Assembly (NCBI GenBank): GCA_012274445.1
Contig: JAAROD010000058.1
Location: 186,001 to 250,000 of the forward strand
Origin: Sclerotiophoma versabilis
Lineage: Eukaryota > Ascomycota > Dothideomycetes > Pleosporales > Didymellaceae
Direction: 5' to 3'
DNA: 64,000 bases
Positions 30,923-40,329 of this stretch are shown here, in pieces. The notes under the pieces were generated by a model. The model worked only from the letters and a program-made list of their open reading frames with translations. It made no database searches and was not told where the DNA came from. Position numbers and translations under genes: made by a program. Numbering within the stretch: the first letter of the stretch is position 1; each line of letters starts with the position of its first letter.

Positions 30923-33900
30923 ATGACGCAGAGCAGTCTCCGGGGCCCAGCAGCAGAGAATGACCCCATGAACAATCTGCGTGCGCTGCAATCGGTCGAC
31001 AGCCCCGCGCAGAGTGAGGTGGCAGCGACACCGCCTGACGATCCCGCGCCAGCGAGCAGCACCGCATCGTCATCACCGCGCACCCAACTCAGGCGCACTG
31101 CCTCGAGCAGCAGCAGCAGCATCCTGGAGAGCACTACCAAGCTCGCCCGAAACGTGTCTCCTGGCCTGCTGGCGCGCATGAAATTCCTCAACCAAGCCAC
31201 CAACGACTCCGGCAGCAAGAACGCGCCTGCCTTGACTTCGATCGGCCGCATTGCCGAGGAGAAAATCAAGCAGCTCGACGACTTCCACTCCACCAAACGC
31301 ACATTTAGCATCGAGCGCCGCGGCACCGCCTGGAGCAGCAGCACCGGCAGCCAGTTCGGCACGCCGCTGATCCCCCAGCTGACGGGCGAAAGCGTCCCAG
31401 CGCTGGTCATGGAGCGCGACCTCGAGAGCGATATCAGCAGCGTCATCAGCACCAGCGACCGCGTCCTGCCCTCCGAGTCCGAGGCCGAAACCGACGATGT
31501 CCTCGACATGCAGAAGTACCGTCTGCCTGACATTACCAAGTCAAAGAGCCTCACCCAGACCATCGCCGAGTCTGACACCACTCCCGTCGCCGATTTGGAA
31601 CGCCCGCCCACACCACCACCCAAGGATACCCCGCCCCTGCAGATGGACGCCGAGGTTTCAGTCCTGGACAGCAACAATGATATGGACGTAGCCTCCTACT
31701 TTGCTCGCCGACACCTCCACCGCACAAACTCCATCTACACCCTCTCCAAGGCAAGCTTCACCAACCAGATCCAGCAATTGACGTCGATGAAGCTTCCACC
31801 CACCACGATTGCGTCCGAGATTACCGCACTTCCCTCATCCACACTTGCCGGTCGCGCACTGCACAGCTCAGCGAACGACATCCGGCTATGGATGGCCAAG
31901 GCCACAGAGGTACTCAATGGGCTCGATGCCGATGATGATGTTGAATGGGCCGCCGCCGCAGGAAGGGAAGGATTGGCCGAGGTCGACGCGGCTATTGGCA
32001 AATTCGAGGGCCTTATAACTGTCTACATTACTGCCATTGAAGACCTACAGTCACGACCAGATATTGCGGCGCTGCCCTTGAAGGACCAGACCACTCTCGT
32101 TACCCAAATGGAAGAAATCGTTGGTAACTGGAGTGAGATCAAGCGCACGCTCAAAGGCATCAAGAATCAGGTTGAGATTGCCATGGAATGGGAAGAGCTC
32201 TGGAACACGGTACTCGGCGAGATCGGTGCTGAGGTAGAAACACTCAGCCGTCTAGTGTTTGAGATGGAAGAGCGCAGACACCGTGTCATATCTGACTCTG
32301 TCGCCGAATCTGCTGAGAAGTTCGACATCGCCGACCTTGAGACGATTGTGGAGGAGACCCCGCGCCACAACAAGATGCACAACAACCGGCTTAGTATGCC
32401 ACCCGCGCTCACTATTATGTCGCCGATCTCGCCCATCCCTCAGATCGAGCAGGAGAGCTCCCGCCTCCTTGAAATTTTTGCTAAGCTGCAACCATTGCGT
32501 GCATCGCTCGACTTCCTCCCCATGCGATTAGCGTCGTTTGAGATGAGAGCAAGCGCCATGTTCCCCTCTGCATGTGACGAACTGATGCGCAGGAAGGATC
32601 AGTTAGAGAAACAAGAGAAGAATCTAGAAGCTGAAGCAGATGCCCTAAGAGAGGAGCTTGGTGAAGACAAGTGGGTGCACAGCTTCAGGCAGGCTGGCAG
32701 CAAAGCCGTTGCTATGTATGACTCGTGCATGAAGAGCATCGAGAGGCTGCAAAAAGCTATCGACGGCGGTGATGACGAGAAGCTTGGCTCGCGCATCTCG
32801 ACATACAAGGACAAGAGAGACCACTACCCACCGTCGATGAGAAGAGTGCTCGAGTTGATCGACATCGAGATGAAGCACAGATCCACTGTCAATGGCGAAA
32901 TCCTACGCATCCAGCAGGATGTTCGAAAGAAGATGTCTGACCTGGAGCAGGAGATTCAGCAGATGGACGCCGTTCTAGATGAGGTTTCCGCATCTCGCAA
33001 GTTGCGAGACTCCGTCTCTACAGTCCTCTCCATGTGTACCGAAGCTTCCTTCTATGTCGACACACCGGGCAGCTCGCCGGCGTCGAGCATCGTGATGAGC
33101 CGTAAGAGCAGCGATCAAGGTACCGTAACTCCTGCTGGCCGAAAGTCACGTCAATCCAGCACCTCCACAACAAAGTCTTCTGTTCCACCGAACCGCCGAT
33201 ATTCAAGCCTGCCTATTGTCCCGGGAAGCACAACTCGCAAGTCGCTACCCTCTACGTACTTGGAGCCGACAATAGCTCGAACGATGGCCAGCACGCCAAC
33301 AAGGACAACCCGCTCATCGACCCCTGCAACAGAGCGACCTGCAAACAAGCCACGATGGAACGCAAGTACCAACATGCGCGATACTGTTGTCGGGCACCAT
33401 CACAAGCCAGTCTCTACGACGCCACTCAGGAGTGTGTCTGGACAGTCGTCAATCCCTGTTCGAAGTCCTCTAGGTCGTTTATCGATGCTTTCACCACCTC
33501 CATCCGTTCACTTGGCCACGGCAACGCCTGCAAAATCATCTATGAGACGTCCTGTAGCGAGCACCCTGCAAGCACCGGCTACGCCTCTCAAAAGCCCGAC
33601 CTTTGCGCTCTCGTCGCCTTCGACCGGCACCCCAGGCTCTTCTCGCCGGGTGACAATTGCAGATCACGACAACAACCCTCCTATCGATGAGAGTCCCATT
33701 GCTCGCCGCACCGCTCGACCAGCTAGTGCAATGAACAGTCGCCGCACCAGCCTCTTGCCTACACCCAAACCACGCACTACTTCCGCCACCAACCTGTCTA
33801 CGCCTGCGTCAACACCTGCCCGTACTACAAGTCGACTTGGTGATAGCGAGGAGGGCAGGAAGAGTAGAGCTGGTGATGGTCGATCCAGCCGTGTCGGCGG

Positions 33901-33994
33901 ACGACAATCGAGTCTAGGTGTTACTGGCCGCCAAACAAGTCTCGGTGTCAGTGGACGACAGTCGAGCGCGGGGGATAGACCGGTTTGGAGATAG
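30923..33994 (+). CDS. KAR9: KAR9-like spindle-positioning protein
   Basis: Links astral microtubule plus ends, through the EB1 homologue Bim1, to cortical actin transport and so orients the spindle or moves nuclei. A single exon of 1023 residues. Residues 1-240 are Ser/Thr-rich with a PPTPPPK motif. The KAR9 domain spans roughly 250-710: it starts at VASYFARRHLHRTNSIYTLS, continues through NQIQQLTSMKLPP and ANDIRLWMAKATEVLNGLDA, and then runs as spectrin-like helices to about VSASRKLRDSVSTVL. The C-terminal third is a basic Ser/Thr/Pro-rich tail, suited to microtubule binding. It has an SxIP-type EB1-binding motif (SSIP near residue 842, in a basic context) and short QSSLGVTGRQTSLGVSGR repeats at the end. 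Confidence 0.9.
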   Translation: MTQSSLRGPAAENDPMNNLRALQSVDSPAQSEVAATPPDDPAPASSTASSSPRTQLRRTASSSSSSILESTTKLARNVSPGLLARMKFLNQATNDSGSKNAPALTSIGRIAEEKIKQLDDFHSTKRTFSIERRGTAWSSSTGSQFGTPLIPQLTGESVPALVMERDLESDISSVISTSDRVLPSESEAETDDVLDMQKYRLPDITKSKSLTQTIAESDTTPVADLERPPTPPPKDTPPLQMDAEVSVLDSNNDMDVASYFARRHLHRTNSIYTLSKASFTNQIQQLTSMKLPPTTIASEITALPSSTLAGRALHSSANDIRLWMAKATEVLNGLDADDDVEWAAAAGREGLAEVDAAIGKFEGLITVYITAIEDLQSRPDIAALPLKDQTTLVTQMEEIVGNWSEIKRTLKGIKNQVEIAMEWEELWNTVLGEIGAEVETLSRLVFEMEERRHRVISDSVAESAEKFDIADLETIVEETPRHNKMHNNRLSMPPALTIMSPISPIPQIEQESSRLLEIFAKLQPLRASLDFLPMRLASFEMRASAMFPSACDELMRRKDQLEKQEKNLEAEADALREELGEDKWVHSFRQAGSKAVAMYDSCMKSIERLQKAIDGGDDEKLGSRISTYKDKRDHYPPSMRRVLELIDIEMKHRSTVNGEILRIQQDVRKKMSDLEQEIQQMDAVLDEVSASRKLRDSVSTVLSMCTEASFYVDTPGSSPASSIVMSRKSSDQGTVTPAGRKSRQSSTSTTKSSVPPNRRYSSLPIVPGSTTRKSLPSTYLEPTIARTMASTPTRTTRSSTPATERPANKPRWNASTNMRDTVVGHHHKPVSTTPLRSVSGQSSIPVRSPLGRLSMLSPPPSVHLATATPAKSSMRRPVASTLQAPATPLKSPTFALSSPSTGTPGSSRRVTIADHDNNPPIDESPIARRTARPASAMNSRRTSLLPTPKPRTTSATNLSTPASTPARTTSRLGDSEEGRKSRAGDGRSSRVGGRQSSLGVTGRQTSLGVSGRQSSAGDRPVWR

Positions 33995-34478
33995 GCTCTC
34001 ACGGAGCGGCCATATTTCCTGGACACCTGAGGCAGCTTGACACGCAGTTGTGTTGTTCCCTTACACTTTATCCTTTCGGACCCTGGCTGGTTCGTTACTT
34101 TTCTGACGCTATTGCCAACGCGACAGTTGCCACTTAGCATTTTACTACGCGAAAGCGGTTTATTACATAGTGCACGGGTTGCATGTGCCGGCGTTCATGG
34201 CGGATGGGAGGAAGTATCCTATACCCTGGTGTTTGATTGTTTTGAGCTTTGTTTTCGATTACAGCATGCGTTTGTACACCATCAACCGACAACGGTCAGC
34301 ATTACACAGCAGGCAGACGCGTGGCTGCACACAGATTTGGATTGGGGCACTCCCACCTACGGCGTACTGCAGTAGGGAAGGAAATTAGTGTTATATTCAA
34401 GGGTTTTGACAGAACGTGCAGAGATAGAGATACCATAGTAAATTGACATGTCAGCCAAAAACTGCCCTGGCTCATCCT
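33995..34478. other. Intergenic after KAR9
   Basis: 3' flank of KAR9 and the border of the pseudogene region; no supported feature. Confidence 0.45.
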
Positions 34479-35835
34479 TTACAACCGGTGTGTTGGATTC
34501 CTCCTGGGCCCTCTTGTTGCCTCTCGCGAACACTTCCACGCATGATCGTTGAGTCTGTAGGTACCCGCCGTGCTGCAGTGCACACACATGTTATCATCAA
34601 AAACATTTTTGGTGTGGTGTTTGTCACATTTCCCAGCAGAACCGAAGTGATCCTGCTTCTGATGCAGCATCCTACCCAGCGGTCTACCCACTGTGCAGCG
34701 TTTCGTGCCTGGCTGGTCATCTGGCGGAGTGGAAGTCGCCTCAGGCGGTGGCATGTAGCCCGCCATAAACAACGGCACGTTTGCATTGCCAGACTGTAAG
34801 GTCTGGTTAGTATCAGTAGCAGCGTCAGCAAGTGATGTTTGCTTGCGATTGTAGTTCCCTCCACTGCGTTCGTGCTGGCGACCGCGCTGGATGGCCGACA
34901 ACTCAGCCTCCAGATAGTCCAGACATGCAGTTTCAACCTCGACGCAGTAGCGGGCTCTCGCAATGTTCAGCGCAGCCATCTTTACTTGCACCTCTAGAGA
35001 TGCCGTGCGAATGAGCTTGTTGTCATAAAGTCCCTGGTCGGAGGAGTTGTACGAATCTTGGTGCCAAAACTCATGGCTGGAATCGGTGCTCGTGCTTGTG
35101 ATCTCCGGCGCAGGTGCGGCGCATTGAGTATCGTTGGTGTCAGGTTCTTCGTGCCCTTCCGTACTGGGACATCTCAGAAATTATGTAACTGAACTGGAAA
35201 GGATGTCCCTCATTCCTTCGTCCACTGCATTTTAGGGAGCCGTACAATGATCCGAGACGTTCTGTGACTGTTCTGCTATCCGTTCAAAGCTCTCAATGTC
35301 AAGCTCGAGGAGGCTGCGCTCAATTTGTAACCCGCCCAAGCTCTAGACCAAGTCCCAATGCTGGTGGCGAATCTCATCTATTTTGCCCTTGTCCGGGGAC
35401 TCGATAAGAACGACAGTTTTTTCTTCCAGCTCTCTTAACTCCATCTTTCTGGAAAGAATACACCTCTTCATACCATGCAAAGAATGCTCGGTATTGTTGC
35501 TTTTCGAGTTTGCCAATTCTTTTTTAGAATATCACATGCGCGTCCCCAGAATGACATCGACAGGCGGTGCAATCTTCCAATTGTACACCTGGCGTCGCTA
35601 AAGGCTCCACTCTCGGCCGACCATTTGCGAGTGGAAACTGCATGCAGCTGTGGCCTCCTGTTGACTGAGAAGAGAGACCTAGGAGGCCTTCAACAATAAT
35701 TAGACAACCACACGCCACTTGCATAACTCACTGTAGTCCTATATTTACTTATTATCTTATTTACCTTGCGCTAGCTCACTTTGAGCGCCTCCATCGAAGT
35801 CACATGTGAGACTCGCGTCCAAGAGAATTGACAGG
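34479..35835 (-). pseudogene. Broken coiled-coil protein gene (minus strand)
   Basis: Coding-like segments follow one another on the minus strand but are interrupted. Near 35800 is the remnant of a first exon matching that of the copy at 38172. Near 35690 the frame reads VEGLLGLSSQSTGG with QFPLANG. Near 35510 it reads IGKLEKQQYRAFFAWYEEVY. After a frameshift, near 35420 it reads LEEKTVVLIESPDKGKIDEI and RHQHWDLV, followed by a TAG stop and, in the same frame, SLGGLQIERSLLELDIESFE. The last stretch (35160-34479) is open and encodes ARYCVEVETACLDYLEAEL and a Cys/His-rich end (CDKHH, CVHC). The TAG fits a C-to-T change of CAG, as RIP would make. I do not know the original protein. The final exon alone may still be expressed, but I doubt it. 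Confidence 0.6.
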
Positions 35836-36066
35836 TGAGAGACAACTGGTAGTAATATTCCCGTTCCACTTACTGTCCGCCCAACTAGAATGAATGGAGC
35901 GTTCTGTACGTGCTCTCTTTCACGTTTGGATCGAGTTTTCGAACAATGACTGCATACCTTTTATTCTGAAACCCGACAAACATAACGCGGTTTTCCGGCT
36001 GCGGGTCGTATCTCAATTTCCCAGTAAAAAACATAAACTGGATTCAAGCACGGTCGCCAGCTATTA

Positions 36067-37121
36067 TGGAAGATCTCGATGAGGAGCCACCTAGTGCAAC
36101 CGCTTTGTCGTCTGGCGTCGACTACAGCCAAGTTCCAAATGCACAATTGGAACAAGAGCACAGCATCCGGGAGCAGCTATCTCGCTTGGACAATAAAGGA
36201 CATCGAGAGAAAACGCGCTGAATTCCAAAGGGAACAATCCGAACTTGAAGCCCGCGTCAAAACCACATCGTTGCGCAAGCAAGAATGAGAGCGTGTTGGC
36301 ACCAAAATAAGTTCAGAGAAAAATCAACTTGGCTCAAGTCACGGCAGCATACAGTGGATATGAGACCGCATGTAAACAATACAGGTCGTTGTTTTACCAG
36401 AGGACTACCATATTTTTTCTCACAGGGATACCACAGCCTTCGTGTCGAACGCTAAGAAAAAGTTATCGAAGGAGTAACCAACTTGCTGGCCGAATCAGAT
36501 GGGCAGATAAGAAAGATTGACCGAATGACTCAAGAGCTACAGGCAAGGAAACTGCCCTTGAGCGGCAACAAGATGGTTTGAAGTGTTCTTGCGTTGGGTC
36601 GTGGCGGAAATAGTCGGGTAACTTACAGCTGACAAAAGGCAGTAACAGTAGCAATCCTGTAGAACGTCGTATCATCATACTACAGGGAGCACCCCAGGTA
36701 CGTTCAAACTAGTCTAAGGTTTCTTCTGCACCTTTTCTCCCAACTTGCTCGCCTACCCCACGTTACACCTGGCATCAAGATCGACAGCCCTCCAGTATGG
36801 CCATTCGAATACAATTTCGAGCAGTCTCGCTCTGTCATCGCCAACTATCATGGGGACTTTGACATGATATGCTGAGACGAAGTCTGCGATGCGCAACCAC
36901 CTGTTGTGCTTCAAGTCCTCGCAAGTACATCACTCATCTGCCCCAGTAACCTCAATGACTATCGTCCACTGTGGACTCTTACGCAACGCTAAGATGTCCA
37001 ATTTGAGATTCGCGTTCGCTACGGAGATGCGATGCGCGATCATGGCTCAGTATGAGTCGGTTATGACTAAGGCACGTCTGTGGATGCGAAGCAACAAAAA
37101 TTCTTCTCCAAAAAGATCTTA
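36067..37121 (+). pseudogene. Broken coiled-coil protein gene (plus strand)
   Basis: It starts with an ATG and MEDLDEEPPSATALSSGVDY, then QLEQEHSIREQLSRLDN. Frame changes lead to KDIERKRAEFQREQSELEAR, AAYSGYETACKQYRSLFYQR and VIEGVTNLLAESDGQIRKID. The last part (36770-37120) reads PPVWPFEYNFEQSRSVIANY and HGDFDMIC. It then carries at least four in-frame stops between otherwise protein-like pieces (PPVVLQVLASTSLICPSN, VQFEIRVRYGD). Long heptad-like stretches indicate a coiled coil followed by a folded domain. I do not recognise the ancestor. It cannot give a full-length product. Confidence 0.6.
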
Positions 37122-37490
37122 AAGATATTGTAAACTATACAAAGAGCCACGCTTGCTTTCAAGGCTTGATGCTACACCAACCAGAAAGCATCTTGGGGTT
37201 ACACCGCTTCGTGACTTCCGACTGTTTATATGAATTGCGGGGAGAAGCAGCATTGAGGCGCACACTGCATCATACGAGTTCGCATTCCTCGCATTCCTGC
37301 TCAAAAATAGTAAACCCAATCTTTTCTCTTGGGACTCTTCCCGGCTAGACCTTTCGGTATGTCTATAAAGAAAGGCGGCTGGACTGTAAAGTCGGATCAT
37401 CAATCGCACATCCTCGCATCTCTGCATCCGAACAGCACTTGTTGTTATTGGTACTCACCGACACTCACAACCACAACCACAAGGACAGCC
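37122..37490. promoter_or_regulatory. Upstream region of the cysteine-rich secreted protein gene
   Basis: About 370 bp between the pseudogene and the start codon. A CA-rich leader (caccgacactcacaaccaca) lies directly before the ATG, a context common for well-expressed fungal genes. No TATA box is certain. Confidence 0.35.
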
Positions 37491-37835
37491 ATGAAACTTC
37501 AAAATCTTATCCTCCTTGTCGCTCTTACCTGCTCGGCTACTGCGTCCCCTACTACTGAGGCCGACGCACTCAGCTCTACCGACAACGACTTCAGTAATCC
37601 CCTCGAGAAGCGTGCCTGTAAAGAGAATGGCTGCAGGTGCTTGAACGGTCTCAAAGCCGGCGTATATTGTGGCAATTGCTACCAACCCTCGTCTAATTAT
37701 TGGGTGCTCACGAGTAAGAGGGTCAATAACCACGCTTTTCAGTGCAACACCAAGGGTGACTGTTGCGATTACGGCGAAGCTAGTGATTGTGGAAAGAAGA
37801 ACGCGCGGTGCAACGGATTGAAGGCTTGGGTTTGA
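37491..37835 (+). CDS. Small secreted cysteine-rich protein with Kex2 site (effector-like candidate)
   Basis: A single exon of 114 residues. Residues 1-18 form a signal peptide (MKLQNLILLVALTCSATA). A short acidic Ser/Thr-rich propeptide follows and ends in LEKR (Lys40-Arg41), a Kex2 site. The mature part of about 73 residues begins ACKENGCRC and holds ten cysteines, enough for five disulfides, including a CC pair (GDCCDYG). This layout is shared by many fungal effectors, killer-type and antimicrobial proteins; I cannot choose among them and see no known family motif. The frame is open upstream to 37329, but the ATG at 37491 is the one that gives a signal peptide. The gene is intact although all neighbours within 3 kb are decayed. 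Confidence 0.8.
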   Translation: MKLQNLILLVALTCSATASPTTEADALSSTDNDFSNPLEKRACKENGCRCLNGLKAGVYCGNCYQPSSNYWVLTSKRVNNHAFQCNTKGDCCDYGEASDCGKKNARCNGLKAWV

Positions 37836-38171
37836 TTTGAATGGCAAGAGACACATTCAAAGATCATGAGACTACATTCTTCAAGTTGGGCAAGGCAGGT
37901 TGAGCTGCGGGAAGATTGGATCTTTCATTCATGAGTTTTCTTCCGCGAAGAGAGTGCTCAAGAAAGTGGAATCTGATCTTGAGTGTAAATTGCACAACAG
38001 ACAGAGGGGTTGAGATGCTGGGCGATTGAAATGGAATCTTGTCAACACATGTAACAGCGGATGCAACTGAAAGCCGTTCAGCCAATCTTGTTGCGCATCA
38101 CTTGCGGCCATAGCGTGACAGTTGGCCAATCTGAACGTTGAAGGATGTAGCTCTGGAAGCGTTGCTAATCC
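37836..38171. other. Intergenic after the cysteine-rich protein gene
   Basis: 3' flank; no supported feature. Confidence 0.4.
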
Positions 38172-38397
38172 ATGGTCAAGGAATCTCTAGGGCACGAGTC
38201 TCACATCTCCGACTTCGACGAAGACGCTCAAAGGGAACTAGCGCAAGCTAAGCAAATTAACAAGTAGAAATACAACCACAATGACTTTTACTAGTAGCAT
38301 ATGATTGCCTGGTTGTCGTTGAAGACCTCCTGGCTCTCTCTTCTCAGTCAACAATAGACTACGGCTACGGCCAGTTTCCACTGCATCATGAGAGAGA
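38172..38397 (+). pseudogene. 5' gene fragment, inverted copy of the 35.6-35.8 kb segment
   Basis: An ATG opens MVKESLGHESHISDFDED and AQRELAQAKQINK, followed by an intron-like AT-rich gap and then VVEDLLALSSQSTIDYGYGQ with FPLHHERE and a stop. The minus strand at 35835-35630 has the same order, spacing and much the same bases (long matches at TTGACTGAGAAGAGAGA, TTGCGCTAG, ATGTGAGACTCG). It is therefore the first exon(s) of the same gene family, cut off after about 230 bp. Confidence 0.6.
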
Positions 38398-39364
38398 ATG
38401 ACACGAGCTTGTAACGGTTTTCCGGTACCTGTCCGAGAGGGCAATCGACCATACCGCGATTGCTCATTTCAGTGTTCTCCGTAGGCCTCCAAGGTTTAAC
38501 GGCACGGCAAGCCGACAGGAAGGCGCTGTTGAGTGGCTGGTCACGTGCGCGGCGGTCATCGTGAAACATCCGTTCCTGGCGGCTTGAGGTATTCATAAAT
38601 GCGGCCGAAACTCACGCAAAAGCCGTCGCCGTGGCAATGGCTCAGCTGATGAAGCTGGCCAGAAGTTTCCCAGGGTAACGCGGCTCGCGATAGTGAAATT
38701 AAAGATGACGCAGCGGCTAAATCTGGGGTGCGACAGGCGACAGAGGCCGAGCAATCGATAAAGCGCAAATGAGCATGCCGGACTTGCGGTATTTTCAGGG
38801 TCCAGGCTTTGCCCCAGCAAGTACACCGGCGCTTGTACCTGAATTTACATCCAAACCTTGGCAACTGGCTCGACGTCACATTGGTCCTACGTTCATGATG
38901 GCATGAAGCGATGCGAAGGCCTCTACTAGTAAGTTTATCCAATATTAAACTCCAGATCTTGAAATGGTATAATAGTCCGCCTGTCACAAAAAGCCACACC
39001 AGTGAACATTCAAAACGTAAAGATGAAACCATGTCAATTGGCTTGTCGACTGTTTCGCAGCGGCCGAAGTCTAAGAACATGAATCCCATCGTCCCACACA
39101 CTAGATCCTCCAAGTAGCCCTTAGACCAAAGCGTATTATAAAGTCAAAGTATACAATCGAAGTGCTGTTGCGGCATGTGCGCAAGGAATCGTGGTTGACC
39201 TCGAACTCCCATCGCAATGCACCAAGCAATGCAGGAGGGTATCATGATGCAGAGTCGAAGTCATTACCCGTAAGATAGCGTTTCCTTCCCCTTTACCACG
39301 AACCCGTAAGATTGAAGAGCAGAGCAAGCTCAACTCAGCGCATCAAACAGGCATCTTGTACTGC
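38398..39364. other. Intergenic, nothing recognised
   Basis: A 185-codon minus-strand open frame (38556-39113) lacks a family signature and protein-like texture, so it is not called. Confidence 0.4.
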
Positions 39365-40329
39365 TTACAAGAAAGCAGCGAGGGCACCGACGACGGCGAG
39401 AAGACCGACACCAGCCTGGGCAGCAGCGCCAGTGAACTCAGGCTGTGATAAAGTTAGTCTGGAATCGTTCACTGATCCAACGTAAAGAGCTTACAGTAGC
39501 GGGCTTGGTGCTTGTGGGGTGGCTGCCAGTGGCAGTTCCCTGAGGAGCAGAGTGAGGAACTGTAACGTTCTTGCTGGGGTAGGGAGCCTGGGAGGGAGCG
39601 ACCGGGGGGATGGAAGCGCTGTAGACGGAAGTCTCGGCGTGGCTAGAGGGCTGCGCGGCCTCGGGGGTCTTGGTGGTCTTGACAACCTGAGCGATCATTA
39701 GCTACAAGCGCGTTAAGCTATCGCGGGAAACGCACGGTCGTAGTGTAGGAGGACACAGTCAGGGTTGTGGCCTCAGTGACGGAGTATGTCTTGTCCTCGT
39801 AGGAGATAACAGTAGGAGTAGGGCAGACAAAAGTAGTCTCCTGAACAACCTTGGTGGAAGTGACCTTGCAATTGTTAGCTATCTCAGTCTGTAACATTGT
39901 GGTCCTCAGACACTCCATCAGATCGCAAATGCTCCTTGAATTGGCATCGAGTGCCTCCCGTAACTTCAAAGATATAGAATCGCGGAATGCTGAACAAGGG
40001 GGACTTACCGGGTACTCGACGTACTTGGAGCTGGAAGAAGCAACAGCGTAGCCGGCAGACGAAGAGACAGGGTAACCAGCAGAGTAGACGGGGGTGGAAG
40101 CAACGTAAGCAGGGGCGGAGCTGGAGTGAGCGGCGACGCTGCTGGAAGCGACGTCGTAAGCAGGCACGGAGCTGGCGACGTAGGCAGCGGGGGTGGAGGT
40201 AGCAGCGGGTGTAGAGGCTACAGGGTAGGCTTCGTAAGAAGGAGTCGAGGAAGACTCAGTAGGGTAGTACTCGGGGAGAGCCTGGGCACCAATGGCGCTG
40301 ATGGCGGCGATGACAGCGAAGGAACGCAT
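39365..40329 (-). CDS. GPI-anchored-type Ser/Thr-rich cell-wall protein
   Basis: Exons 40329-40009, 39864-39736, 39686-39495 and 39442-39365 encode 239 residues. The first ~17 residues (MRSFAVIAAISAIGAQA) are a signal peptide. The body is rich in Ser, Thr, Ala, Pro and Tyr with imperfect AYVASS/VPAY/YPVAS repeats. A conserved-looking patch with one Cys (VVQETTFVCPTPTVISYEDK, SVTEATTLTVSSYTTT) follows, then a Pro/Ser/Thr linker. The last 24 residues (EFTGAAAQAGVGLLAVVGAL, AAFL) form a hydrophobic tail without charge after the small residue cluster, as in GPI-attachment signals. The product is expected at the plasma membrane or in the wall and to be heavily O-glycosylated. The tail exon is only 78 nt and is missed if splicing is ignored. 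Confidence 0.85.

Noticed and set aside
30844..31677. 277-codon minus-strand frame over KAR9
   Set aside because: Antisense shadow, Ser/Arg-rich from the Ser-rich coding strand.
38556..39113. 185-codon minus-strand frame
   Set aside because: Not protein-like, no homology I can recall, overlaps decayed DNA.
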